Virus record (IMG/VR): IMGVR_UViG_3300007760_000949
Coordinates: 1-22,066 of that record
Length of the DNA: 22,066 bases
Origin: a virus
Direction: 5' to 3' (one strand)
In this document: piece by piece, positions 13,883 to 21,928 of the stretch
Layout: each line of letters begins with the position of its first letter
Position numbering within the stretch: position 1 is the first letter of the stretch
Position numbers and translations under genes: made by a program
The notes under the pieces: generated by a model
Database searches by the model: none
Told to the model about the DNA's origin: nothing
What the model saw: only the letters and a program-made list of their open reading frames with translations

Positions 13883-15142
13883 ATGAAATATATAAATGAT
13901 TTTAAAAACTTTATTCCCTTCGAGACTCCCATATATTATTCTGGGCCATATTGGGACACTCAAGAAATTGATGCTGCGGTTACTGCGTTGACTTCAGGTA
14001 AGTGGGTTTCGTCTGGAGAAAATGTGCATAAATTTGAATGTCGGTTTTCAACGAAGTTTAATCAAAAATATTCTACTATGGTAAATAGTGGAAGTTCTGC
14101 TAATTTGATGATGATTGGTGCGATTAAAAAGGTTTTGGGTTGGGAAGATGATGACGAAATTATATTATCTCCCGTTGGTTTTCCAACTACAATTGCCCCA
14201 GTTGTTCAGCATGGACTTACTCCTGTATTTGTTGATATAGAGTTTGAAACATTAAACTTTGATTTGAATTTGATTGAGGACAAAATAACAGAAAGAACGC
14301 GAGCGATATTTATTTCTCCGGTTTTGGGGAATCCGCCAGACTTTGATCGTTTGCTTGAGATAAAGAGTAAGTATGGTATAGAATTGATTATGGATAATTG
14401 TGATTCTTTGGGAAGCAGGTGGCGGGGGAAGTTTTTGCCCGAGTATACAATTGCATCGTCTTGTTCTTTTTATCCGGCGCATCATATTTCTACAGGTGAG
14501 GGTGGAATGGTGTCTTCTGATAATAAAGAAATTATTACAGTTGCCAGAAGTTTAGCCTCATGGGGAAGAGATTGTTATTGTGTGGGGGCGGCTAATTTAT
14601 TACCAAACGGCACTTGTGGAAAGAGAATTGGTAAATGGTTAGACCATTATGATGACCCGGTAGACCATAAGTATGTTTTTAATAACATGGGATATAATTT
14701 AAAGCCTTTAGATTTGCAGGGAGCAATTGGTTTAGTTCAATTGAAAAAATTTGATGAGATATATGAGAATCGTAGAAATAGTAAATATCGACTAGATCAA
14801 ATTTTAGAGGAAGATGATTCCTATGGGGTTCGTGTGCCTAAAGAATTGGAAGGCGCAGAAACTTCTTGGTTTGGAACACCAATTGTGTGTAATCATAAAT
14901 TAACAAAGACACATTTGGTAAAATATTTTGAGAGTATTAAAGTTCAGACAAGAAATTATTTTGCTGGAAATATTTTATTACATCCTGGGTATAGTCATTT
15001 AGATGATTATAAAAAATATCCGAATGCTAATCAAGTTTTAGATAGGGTCTTTTTTATTGGCGCGTCTCCCCATTATACAGAGGAGGTTTTTTCGCATATT
15101 CGGCAGAGGTTATCAGAGCGGCATTTATATAATCCACTATAG
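13883..15142 (+). CDS. RfbH-like PLP/PMP-dependent sugar 3-dehydratase (DegT/DnrJ family with His for catalytic Lys)
   Basis: The 419 residues have the DegT/DnrJ/EryC1/StrS fold: MVNSGSSANLMMIGA (~66-80), SPVGFPTTIAPV, DNCDSLGSRW (~171-180), SFYPAHHISTGEGG (195-208) and NMGYNLKPLDLQGAIGLVQL. The residue that holds PLP as a Schiff base is H200, not Lys. This is the hallmark of RfbH/E1 and ColD, which dehydrate rather than aminate. E1 also carries a [2Fe-2S] cluster on four cysteines; here only three are present (C231, C233, C245). It could make 3,6-dideoxy or 3-deoxy sugars from an NDP-4-keto-6-deoxy sugar, but would need a reductase partner. The 4,6-dehydratase and nucleotidyltransferase are absent from the window, so the host may supply them. 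Confidence 0.85.
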   Translation: MKYINDFKNFIPFETPIYYSGPYWDTQEIDAAVTALTSGKWVSSGENVHKFECRFSTKFNQKYSTMVNSGSSANLMMIGAIKKVLGWEDDDEIILSPVGFPTTIAPVVQHGLTPVFVDIEFETLNFDLNLIEDKITERTRAIFISPVLGNPPDFDRLLEIKSKYGIELIMDNCDSLGSRWRGKFLPEYTIASSCSFYPAHHISTGEGGMVSSDNKEIITVARSLASWGRDCYCVGAANLLPNGTCGKRIGKWLDHYDDPVDHKYVFNNMGYNLKPLDLQGAIGLVQLKKFDEIYENRRNSKYRLDQILEEDDSYGVRVPKELEGAETSWFGTPIVCNHKLTKTHLVKYFESIKVQTRNYFAGNILLHPGYSHLDDYKKYPNANQVLDRVFFIGASPHYTEEVFSHIRQRLSERHLYNPL

Positions 15143-15159
15143 TATGAAAGGTATATGCA

Positions 15160-15375
15160 ATGATAGATTTGGAATCGTCGTTAAAACAAAAGGGTGAATA
15201 TGTTACTCAGATAATACATTTTAGGGATGGTGTTAAAAGAACATTTGAGAACGTGAAAACCAGTAATATAAAACAAGGACAAATGACAAAATTAGAACTT
15301 AAAGATGGTAGGTATATTCTTGTGAACGATTTTAATGTATTATGTATAGAAGTGTTTGGTGAAAGTGATGAATAA
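15160..15375 (+). CDS. Small unknown protein (71 aa)
   Basis: ATG 15160 has GAAAGG (15146-15151) 8 bases upstream. The product is a compact, beta-rich, Lys-rich protein (VTQIIHFRDGVKRTFENV, then MTKLELKDGRYILVNDFNVLCIEVF). Alternating hydrophobic and polar residues suggest a small barrel or sandwich. There is no signal peptide, membrane helix or catalytic motif. The last 8 bases overlap the following RmlD-like gene, so it is translationally linked to it. No family is recognised; a regulatory or chaperone role within the island is possible but unsupported. Confidence 0.65.
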   Translation: MIDLESSLKQKGEYVTQIIHFRDGVKRTFENVKTSNIKQGQMTKLELKDGRYILVNDFNVLCIEVFGESDE

Positions 15376-16060
15376 TAGGATTATTTTAGGTGATGGGTTG
15401 CTTGGGTCTGAATTAAATAAAAAAACTGGCTGGGATTATATTAGCAGAAAAAAGAATGGAATAGATTTTGTGGATTTGAAAAGTTATGCGTCTTTTTTGG
15501 AGCCATATGATGAAATAATAAACTGCATTGCATATACAAATACTTATGATTTAAATCGGGAACCAAATTGGTCTGTAAATTATGGCGGTGTTGTTGATTT
15601 GTGTGATTTTTGTGTTTTGGAAGATAAGAAATTAATTCACATATCTACAGATTATCTTTATACTCATAGTAAAAAGGAATCAAGTGAAATGGATGTTCCA
15701 GTTCATTGTGCAAATTGGTATGGATACACTAAATTGTTAGCTGATGGGTATGTTCAGTTGAGAGGCAATAATTATTTGTTAATACGTTCGACGCATAAAA
15801 AAGATCCATTTGAATATGATGAAGCATGGAGTAATCAGGTTGGCAATTTCGATTATGTATCTGTAATTTCTGATTTAATTATACGTCTTATAGAAGGTAA
15901 TGCATCTGGACTCTATAATGTTGGGACAGAATTAAAAAGTATGTTTGAGTTAGCCAAGAAGACAAAGTTAGATGTTGTTCCTACCGAAGATATGCCTCAT
16001 AACACTACACCTATAAATATGAGTATGAATTTAAATAAGATGAGGGGGTTTTTAACATGA
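15368..16060 (+). CDS. RmlD-like NDP-sugar 4-keto reductase (short SDR)
   Basis: ATG 15368 follows GGTGA (15359-15363), giving 230 residues. The N-terminal nucleotide loop is GDGLLG (G8-x-G10-x-x-G13), which fits an SDR extended-type NAD(P) site. STDYLY (93-98) supplies the catalytic Ser/Thr, and Y118-G-Y-T-K122 is the YxxxK catalytic pair. ISDLIIRLIEGNASGLYNVG resembles the C-terminal helix of RmlD. At 230 residues it is shorter than typical RmlD (~290), missing part of the substrate-binding domain. It may reduce the 4-keto intermediate made before or after the RfbH-like enzyme. Its end overlaps the next gene by four bases (ATGA). Confidence 0.8.
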   Translation: MNNRIILGDGLLGSELNKKTGWDYISRKKNGIDFVDLKSYASFLEPYDEIINCIAYTNTYDLNREPNWSVNYGGVVDLCDFCVLEDKKLIHISTDYLYTHSKKESSEMDVPVHCANWYGYTKLLADGYVQLRGNNYLLIRSTHKKDPFEYDEAWSNQVGNFDYVSVISDLIIRLIEGNASGLYNVGTELKSMFELAKKTKLDVVPTEDMPHNTTPINMSMNLNKMRGFLT

Positions 16061-16833
16061 AGGGGGCGGTTCTTTACGTTGCACATGGACATAAAGAGGA
16101 ATGGGAAATATCATCTTCTTTTTTTAATTCGTATCCCAAGGATTCTATTTTGAGAGATTTTGATTTATTAGCATACGTTAATTCTACGGAAATATCTCCT
16201 TCTCAGATTGAAAATTATCTTTCAATGTTCCCGAATAAGAACAAACGATTAGTTTATACTCCTTGTAATGGACATACTATTGATTATTCGCTATCATTGG
16301 TGTGTGAAAGTAATGAGTATATAAAAAACACATTTGCAAATAGGTTTGGGTATCTTTTTGGCACTCAAGAGTCGCTGTCTTATACGTTTGATTTGCTACG
16401 TCATTATGATTATGTTGTGTTTTTGTTTCCTGATGTTTATATGACCGATTCAAGAAAGATAGAGGATTATTTAGTAAGTAATTTTGATAATGATTTTGTT
16501 CATCATGTTTTTACGATGCGCGGCGATTTTGATAGGGGATTTTCTATGGATTTTACAATTTATAGGCCTAATAAATTTCCGAATGGAAATCATTTTGCAT
16601 ATTATAGGCATCCTGAATATGTGGAATATATTATAAATAATCATCTTGATGGTAATGTTCCAGAACAGACTTTAAAGTTGATTCTTTTACAAAATGATAT
16701 ATCATATACAATAATGGGGCCGTCTACTAGGAATAATAGAAAGCCGGATGACTTTGGTATTTGGCATTGTCATGATAAAGAAACTGCTAAAAATTTTTTA
16801 ATGGAAAAAAACAATGATGGGAGGTGGACTTAA
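16057..16833 (+). CDS. Unknown protein, possible GT-A glycosyltransferase-like
   Basis: The 258 residues start MKGAVLYVAHGHKEEWEISSS. They include YDYVVFLFPDVYMTDSRKIEDYL (~118-140), placed where GT-A enzymes have their DxD motif, but here the motif reads PDVYM, so only one Asp is kept. FYRH and His-rich stretches (HHVF, HCHD near the end) might bind metal. It lies between the RmlD-like and GT17 genes. The GT assignment rests on fold-like strand order and neighbours only. It overlaps its upstream partner by four bases and lies directly before the next gene. Confidence 0.55.
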   Translation: MKGAVLYVAHGHKEEWEISSSFFNSYPKDSILRDFDLLAYVNSTEISPSQIENYLSMFPNKNKRLVYTPCNGHTIDYSLSLVCESNEYIKNTFANRFGYLFGTQESLSYTFDLLRHYDYVVFLFPDVYMTDSRKIEDYLVSNFDNDFVHHVFTMRGDFDRGFSMDFTIYRPNKFPNGNHFAYYRHPEYVEYIINNHLDGNVPEQTLKLILLQNDISYTIMGPSTRNNRKPDDFGIWHCHDKETAKNFLMEKNNDGRWT

Positions 16834-16834
16834 T

Positions 16835-17695
16835 ATGATTATTGATAGCTTTATTTTTAATAATGAAATTTCCATGTTAAAATATAGATTAAGTGTTTTG
16901 TCTCCCTACGTGGATTATTTTGTTTTGTGTGAATCCACGCATACATTTTCTGGACACGAAAAAGAATTATATTATCACAAAAACAAGCATTTATTTGAAG
17001 AATATGAGTCAAAAATTGTTCATGTTATTGTAGATGATTTTGAGTATTTGCATCCCATAGACTATACCAAGGTTGATGAGTATGGATACTATACTGATGG
17101 TTGGGCAAACGAAAAAAAACAAAGGAATGATATTGCAAGGGGTTTGGATAGGTTAACTATTCAAGACGATGATTTTATAATTCTGGGCGATGTGGATGAA
17201 ATACCAAATCCAAATTGTTTTGGTGAATTGAAGCTCGATGAAATAAATGTATTAAAGGCAAGAACATATTACTATAATTTAAACTGTGTAGAGATGAAAA
17301 AGTATACAGATAAATGTTGTCGTATTTTTACAAAACCAATTTTGAAAAGATATGGAAATTTACAAGAAATTAGAACTTCTATGGGCGCACGAACTGGATG
17401 GTCAACAGCCGGTCATAACATCATAGAAAAGTCTGCTTGGCATTTAAGTTATTTTGGCGATTCCGATTTTATTTTAAACAAGCTAAAATCTTTTTCACAC
17501 TGTCAAGATTCTCGAACAAAAGAGATTACCGAGTCTTCCGATCCGCATGGTTTAGTGGCTGAAAGATTGTCTAAAAGTATGGATTTGTTCGTGGATAGGA
17601 ATACACAATATACTTTTGTGCCTTTAAAGGATAATACTGACCTTCCGCTAAATTATGAAAAATTGATTGATATTTTTGATTTTGAATTGGAGTAG
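16835..17695 (+). CDS. Glycosyltransferase family 17-like
   Basis: ATG 16835 has GGAGG (16820-16824) 10 bases upstream, giving 286 residues. The protein begins IIDSFIFNNEISMLKYRLSVL, then VDYFVLCESTHTFSGHEKEL, ahead of an EKKQRNDIARGLD segment and IILGDVDEIPNPN with the DxD pair D119 and D121. This order is diagnostic of GT17, whose eukaryotic member MGAT3 adds bisecting GlcNAc to N-glycans. Phage and bacterial members are poorly characterised. A GlcNAc-type donor is the family-based guess. The DNA is AT-rich like its neighbours, and the stop codon (17693-17695) lies 4 bases before the next start. Confidence 0.85.
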   Translation: MIIDSFIFNNEISMLKYRLSVLSPYVDYFVLCESTHTFSGHEKELYYHKNKHLFEEYESKIVHVIVDDFEYLHPIDYTKVDEYGYYTDGWANEKKQRNDIARGLDRLTIQDDDFIILGDVDEIPNPNCFGELKLDEINVLKARTYYYNLNCVEMKKYTDKCCRIFTKPILKRYGNLQEIRTSMGARTGWSTAGHNIIEKSAWHLSYFGDSDFILNKLKSFSHCQDSRTKEITESSDPHGLVAERLSKSMDLFVDRNTQYTFVPLKDNTDLPLNYEKLIDIFDFELE

Positions 17696-17699
17696 AACA

Positions 17700-18920
17700 A
17701 TGCGCGAAGAATTTAAGATGAAGAGTATACATTCTTTAGTTGACAATATTCCCTTATTGAATAGCAGATGGGCTGATAGGATTGATGAGATCGAATGTCC
17801 GGCGGATAGTGGAAAACTTCAGCATTGGCTTCATAGGGAATATAATTTTAAAACAGTACAACATAAAATAAAATTTCATGATACTGGATATGTAAATAAA
17901 GAACCATTAAGGATTTTATTTTTTTCTTTTTCTACACTTATGTATGAGTTAGAAGGATTAGAGCTTCCTTTGTATGCATCAAAGGTTTTTCCGAATGCAA
18001 CAATTGATATGTGTTACATTGATGGCAGGGGAAATGTGGATTTAGATAATAGGGGTAAGGTTTATATACTTAGTGTTTTTGATGGTAAAATTACTAAACC
18101 AAAAAATGATTTTTTGAAAGAATATGATTTTGTGGTTACTCGGTCAAGTTCTCTCAATCAAATGAGAAGCAGATTTCCTGATCTATATAAAAATTGTGGA
18201 TATAAAATAAATCTTCAGACGAATAACTTTGCTCCAAATTTTAATATTGGGGAAGATTATAATTTTTCACACACTGATTTTTATGCTCCGGGCGGAAGAG
18301 TATATCAAGACAGGTCAAAGGAAATAACTGAAGATTTTGATTTTCAAAAATATAACATTATCGCTATGTCTGGAACTATTTTTTGGTGGAAAGGTCAAGT
18401 TGAATGGCTAACCTCGATAGACCCAGAACTGCTTCAAAATTACTTATTAGTGTCTTTTGGGAAAATTATGGACGAATCTTATTTTTATAAATTTTTGAAT
18501 GTTGTTAGGGAAAGGGATATTAACTTCGCATATACTGGATTTGTTGATCCAAATTTTGTATGTGACGTTTTGAGTTTTTCTAAAATTTCAATTATGAATC
18601 ACTACGCAACATCTTCAGAACAACCAGTTATTGGTCCAGCAAGAACTTTTGGTGAATCCTTGGTGTGTTCTAATATTTGTTTGCACGGACAAACATATTC
18701 AGAATCATTGCCGGAAGGAAAAACTGCAATTATTCCTGATGCGTGGTCTGAATATACTGTTGAGTACGATCAAAATTCTTCTATTGACATAAACCGTTCT
18801 TTTTTGGAGGCAGAAGAGAAAGTGACTGCGGTTGATTTTTCTAATTTAGAATCCATTGAAGTGAAAATGGATAACATACTACAAAGGTGTTTTACATTAT
18901 GGGCGGAAAATTTAAAGTAG
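17700..18920 (+). CDS. Putative glycosyltransferase, GT-B-like (406 aa)
   Basis: ATG 17700 has GGAG (17689-17692) 7 bases upstream; the frame extends upstream to 17667 without one. The product carries a long N-terminal domain (EPLRILFFSFSTLMYELEGLELPL, an alpha/beta start). A middle segment reads FVVTRSSSLNQMRSRFPDL, and the second domain starts NIIAMSGTIFWWKGQVEWL, the position of the donor domain in GT-B enzymes. TGFVDPNFVCDVLSFSKISIMNHY and GPARTFGESLVCSNICLHGQTY match donor-side strand and helix. Catalytic residues are not obvious. It is tentatively a glycosyltransferase from fold-like features and context, with no family assigned. Confidence 0.6.
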   Translation: MREEFKMKSIHSLVDNIPLLNSRWADRIDEIECPADSGKLQHWLHREYNFKTVQHKIKFHDTGYVNKEPLRILFFSFSTLMYELEGLELPLYASKVFPNATIDMCYIDGRGNVDLDNRGKVYILSVFDGKITKPKNDFLKEYDFVVTRSSSLNQMRSRFPDLYKNCGYKINLQTNNFAPNFNIGEDYNFSHTDFYAPGGRVYQDRSKEITEDFDFQKYNIIAMSGTIFWWKGQVEWLTSIDPELLQNYLLVSFGKIMDESYFYKFLNVVRERDINFAYTGFVDPNFVCDVLSFSKISIMNHYATSSEQPVIGPARTFGESLVCSNICLHGQTYSESLPEGKTAIIPDAWSEYTVEYDQNSSIDINRSFLEAEEKVTAVDFSNLESIEVKMDNILQRCFTLWAENLK

Positions 18921-19342
18921 TAAATCTCGATCCTAAATTTATTACGGAAAATTTTGAAAACTTAAAGATGTGTGGTCAGGAAGATGTTGTTTGGAACCTT
19001 TGGGAATTGGAAAATTTTTTATGTCCACTAGACTTAAAGTTTAAATTGTCATTTTGTGTTTTAAATGATGAGGAAGAAATTGTGGCATATAGCGTATTGT
19101 CTATGAAACAATATGGCGCACATCTTCACATGTTTATGGTGTCTGTTTCATGTAGAAATTCCGGTATTGGCTCTTTTATGTGGAAAGAGATTTGCAAAAG
19201 ATTAGCTTTCCACAATATCCAAGTTTTGCATTTAAAGGTGTATGAAACAAATACCAATGCTATGAGGTTTTATAAAAGAAAAAATATGAAAGTTGTTGAT
19301 TTACTAGATAATCATTATTTAATGTCTGGAACTTTGTTATGA
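18899..19342 (+). CDS. GNAT-family acetyltransferase
   Basis: The 147-residue product (ATG 18899; AAAGG 11 bases before, with GTG 18887 as alternative start) has the acetyl-CoA loop of motif A. MFMVSVSCRNSGIGSFMWKE contains R-N-S-G-I-G, the (R/Q)xxGx(G/A) signature. VLHLKVYETNTNAMRFYKRKNMK is motif B with the typical NxxAxxFY segment. A sugar amino group or hydroxyl is the most likely acceptor in this setting, and it may act on the amine exposed by the deacetylase that follows. It overlaps the upstream gene by 22 bases and the downstream gene by four. Confidence 0.85.
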   Translation: MGGKFKVVNLDPKFITENFENLKMCGQEDVVWNLWELENFLCPLDLKFKLSFCVLNDEEEIVAYSVLSMKQYGAHLHMFMVSVSCRNSGIGSFMWKEICKRLAFHNIQVLHLKVYETNTNAMRFYKRKNMKVVDLLDNHYLMSGTLL

Positions 19343-19959
19343 AGAACGCACTTCTACTTGGTCCGCATCCTGATGATGCATTTATTGGATGCTCTGGTTT
19401 TGTAATCAAAAATGGACACGATTTCAATGTGGACGTTTGTTGTTTTGCTATGAAAAATATAAATCCATCTGAAGAGATTCGCAAACAAGAAGAGATTTCC
19501 TCTTGGCATATGGTCAATAAAAGGGCGAAGGTTTCTTTTTTTGATGGTGAGGATACAAAATTATATAAGAATCGAAACGAAATAATAGATCACATTGAAA
19601 GTTTGGTTTCTCGGGCTAATTATGATTATATATTTACACCTTATCCTGAAGACACTCATCAAGATCATAGAACTATTTCTGAAGCAACCTTGTCGGCGTG
19701 TAGGTATCAGACAAAGATATTATTTTATGAAACACCTTCGACTATCACGTTTCAACCAAATCTTTTTGTAGCGTTAGGTTTACATCAGGCAAAACAAAAA
19801 ATGGAAATTTCTCGCATGTATGAATCACAGATTCTTGGATCTTCGCGGTATCAGATTTCTTTGGAGGAGTATATTGAATCAAAACTACTCAGTAATGGTG
19901 CAACGAGTCGTGTTTGCAGATATGCAGAGGGGTTTGTTGTATATAAGGAAGTTATATGA
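19339..19959 (+). CDS. PIG-L/LmbE-family N-acetylglucosaminyl deacetylase-like
   Basis: The 206 residues begin with LLLGPHPDDAFIGCSG, in which H10 and D13 are zinc ligands, and later have YPEDTHQDHRTISEA with H107 and H110 (the HxxH/HxDH site). D12 is the probable catalytic base. The usual HPDDE reads HPDDA here, so the glutamate after the second Asp is lost. The family removes acetyl groups from GlcNAc-type sugars. With the GNAT upstream it could remodel an N-acyl sugar. The gene overlaps both neighbours by four bases (ATGA). Confidence 0.85.
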   Translation: MKNALLLGPHPDDAFIGCSGFVIKNGHDFNVDVCCFAMKNINPSEEIRKQEEISSWHMVNKRAKVSFFDGEDTKLYKNRNEIIDHIESLVSRANYDYIFTPYPEDTHQDHRTISEATLSACRYQTKILFYETPSTITFQPNLFVALGLHQAKQKMEISRMYESQILGSSRYQISLEEYIESKLLSNGATSRVCRYAEGFVVYKEVI

Positions 19960-20540
19960 GAGTCGCAATACATCAGCCGGAACATTTTCCTTACATGGGT
20001 TTTTTTCAAAAAATGCAGGCATGTGATCTTTTTATTATTTTAGATGACGTGAAATACAAAAAGAATAACTTTCAAAATCGTAATAAGTTTTTGAATTCTT
20101 CTGGTGACGATGAGTGGTTCACCGTTCCTGTGGAGAAGAAAGCTACATCAAAATTGATTAAGGATGTTATTGTTAGCAATGATCCTTCTTGGAGAAGAAA
20201 ACTTCTTGCTAAGATTCAGCAGAATATGAAGGTGGATGTTTCAGAAATCTATGACTTTTCGCGTCTTATAGATATAAATATGAAAAGTATATGCTGGTCT
20301 ATGAATCATTTGAAAATAAACACGCCGTTTATATTTTCTAGCAATTTATTTGTTGGTGGTTCTAAGTCCGAATTGCTTGCCAATATGGTTAGAGCGGTTG
20401 GAGGCACAACTTATATTAGTGGTTCTGGTGGAAAAGATTATTTGAAGATGGAATATTTTGATGGTATTGATGTGGAGTTTTTTGATCCAGATATTCCGAA
20501 TTATTACTCTGTTTTGTATAATATAGGATTGGATAAATAA
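19956..20540 (+). CDS. WbqC-like family protein
   Basis: The 194-residue product starts with MRVAIHQPEHFPYMGFFQKM, the N-terminal HQPxxxPxxGFF pattern of WbqC proteins. LDDVKYKKNNFQNRNKF (D, Y and NRN) and WFTVPVEKK follow, and SGSGGKDYL is the later conserved turn. WbqC genes sit in O-antigen and polysaccharide clusters and are thought to handle amino-sugar formyl or acyl modification, but the reaction is not settled. Its location next to GNAT and deacetylase genes fits acylation of an amino sugar. Confidence 0.85.
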   Translation: MRVAIHQPEHFPYMGFFQKMQACDLFIILDDVKYKKNNFQNRNKFLNSSGDDEWFTVPVEKKATSKLIKDVIVSNDPSWRRKLLAKIQQNMKVDVSEIYDFSRLIDINMKSICWSMNHLKINTPFIFSSNLFVGGSKSELLANMVRAVGGTTYISGSGGKDYLKMEYFDGIDVEFFDPDIPNYYSVLYNIGLDK

Positions 20541-20541
20541 A

Positions 20542-21558
20542 ATGAAAAATATTGTTTATGTTTATAGAAGATATGGTGGCAGCACATATATTATGCTTTA
20601 TGAGCCGTTTATAGTTCTTCGTTCGATGGGGATTTCGTCTTCAGTCCTTCACGTTTCAGAAAAAATAGATCAGGTTAAAGATTCTGTTTTATTTTTTTTG
20701 AAAAATCTGCCTGATAATTCCCTCATTGATAAATTAAAGGATAATAATAATACTATTATATTAATTCCGGCCGATGGAAATGTTTCCGAAATGATTTCAT
20801 ATTTTGAAAACTCCATTAATATAGATGGTGTTATTGTTGCCAGTGATGTATATAAACGTAAATTAGAATCTTTGGGAAAATCTTTTACCGTTAAAGTGAT
20901 ACCGCACAATTATGATTATTTTATAAATTCGGATATGTTTAAAGAAGAGCGTGAAAAGGAATTTAGACTGTTTTTTGGTGGGGGTCAAGATCTTGCTGGT
21001 CCATCTCAGGGCGATTTAGGATTGATTCAATGTTCTGATTATTATCGTGGGTATTTCAAGCCAATCCACTATGCCTTAAAGGATTTTTCTATCAATAATC
21101 CTGTATATAATTTTGAAGATAGGCACAAAATTGTTTTGGAATCTGCTTTCAATCCAGATGTTATATCTCATGTATTGTCAGATGAAAATCCATCAAAATA
21201 CAGTTGTCATTATGCAGTTAGGTGCCCAAAAATTGCTAACGTATCTAATTTTTGGATTGCGAAATCCGCGACTAAGTTGGTTACTGCTGCTGGATCGGGA
21301 GCCAATATAATAACATCATTAGATCCTCCAGTTAGATTTTTAATTGATGAAAGTTATCCATATTCAATAGATACAGAAACCGATAAATTTTTAGACGATC
21401 CTGATCGAACATGTATGGATATGATTGAATATGTTAAGTCAACTTACAAAACTAAAGTTTGGTATGATGCATTGGATATGATGCGAGAAGTTAAAAATAG
21501 AACATCTACCGAAAATATCACCAAAGAATACTTATCTTTTGTTGAGGAGATAGTCTGA
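20542..21558 (+). CDS. Putative glycosyltransferase, GT-B-like
   Basis: The 338 residues show a Rossmann-like N-terminus (NIVYVYRRYGGSTYIMLY, then GVIVASDVYKRKLESLG and KVIPHNYDY). The C-terminal domain has AVRCPKIANVSNFWIAKSATKL and TAAGSGANIITSLDPPVRFL, the region aligned to the donor site. VIPHNYD is the interdomain hinge seen in GT4 enzymes. EX7E is not seen. Assignment is by fold-like pattern and context. The stop shares a base with the next start (TGATG). Confidence 0.6.
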   Translation: MKNIVYVYRRYGGSTYIMLYEPFIVLRSMGISSSVLHVSEKIDQVKDSVLFFLKNLPDNSLIDKLKDNNNTIILIPADGNVSEMISYFENSINIDGVIVASDVYKRKLESLGKSFTVKVIPHNYDYFINSDMFKEEREKEFRLFFGGGQDLAGPSQGDLGLIQCSDYYRGYFKPIHYALKDFSINNPVYNFEDRHKIVLESAFNPDVISHVLSDENPSKYSCHYAVRCPKIANVSNFWIAKSATKLVTAAGSGANIITSLDPPVRFLIDESYPYSIDTETDKFLDDPDRTCMDMIEYVKSTYKTKVWYDALDMMREVKNRTSTENITKEYLSFVEEIV

Positions 21559-21827
21559 TGTTTATAAATCCAGATATTAAGAAGATATATCTAGATGATA
21601 TTGGTGAAGTAGAGATGTATATGAATAGTTTTCAGGCAACAGTAGTATTGCGTGGTCTGCATAGGATATGTGTGGAAGATCGCGATATTTTAATGGGTGA
21701 TTTAAAGACTTCTGGTATATCCTCTGGTATACATTACGCCGCAACACACACGCATCCGGTATATCATCACAAAGAGAACACTCAGCATTCCATATCACGA
21801 AATGTTGACAGATTCAGATATAAATAA
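21558..21827 (+). pseudogene. Remnant of a DegT/DnrJ-type aminotransferase C-terminus (89 aa)
   Basis: The 89-residue frame contains two pieces that resemble the end of DegT-family enzymes. MYMNSFQATVVLRGLHR (20-36) is like the family's 'M-N-x-F-Q-A-A-x-G-L-x-Q-L' helix. RDILMGDLKTSGISSGIHY (42-60) followed by THTHPVY is like the C-terminal 'L..L...GI.TGIHY...H..PAY' block. In intact proteins these blocks are separated by roughly 50 or more residues, so an internal deletion is likely, and the large N-terminal PLP domain is gone. It starts at ATG 21558 after GAGGAG, overlapping the previous stop. It is not a partial copy of the RfbH-like gene in this window, whose corresponding helix reads NLKPLDLQGAIGLVQL. 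It may still be translated. Confidence 0.5.
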
Positions 21828-21928
21828 AATCGTCAAAATTGTTTTAAATTTATATTTAAATATCTTTTATTGGTTTTGAACAAACGTGTTGAATTTAAAT
21901 ATAATTATATACAACATCTTTTTTGAGA

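Noticed and set aside
16012-21826. Further TATAAATA boxes at 16012, 16632, 20273 and 21819 as late promoters
   Set aside because: All lie within coding sequence of an AT-rich region where about two copies are expected by chance on one strand. None has a clear gene-start relationship except possibly 16012 before 16057.
21845-21912. AT-rich repeats (ATTTAAATAT twice) as a replication origin or terminator
   Set aside because: Short A/T-only matches are expected in such AT-rich sequence, and no iterons, DnaA boxes or stable hairpin with T-run is present.
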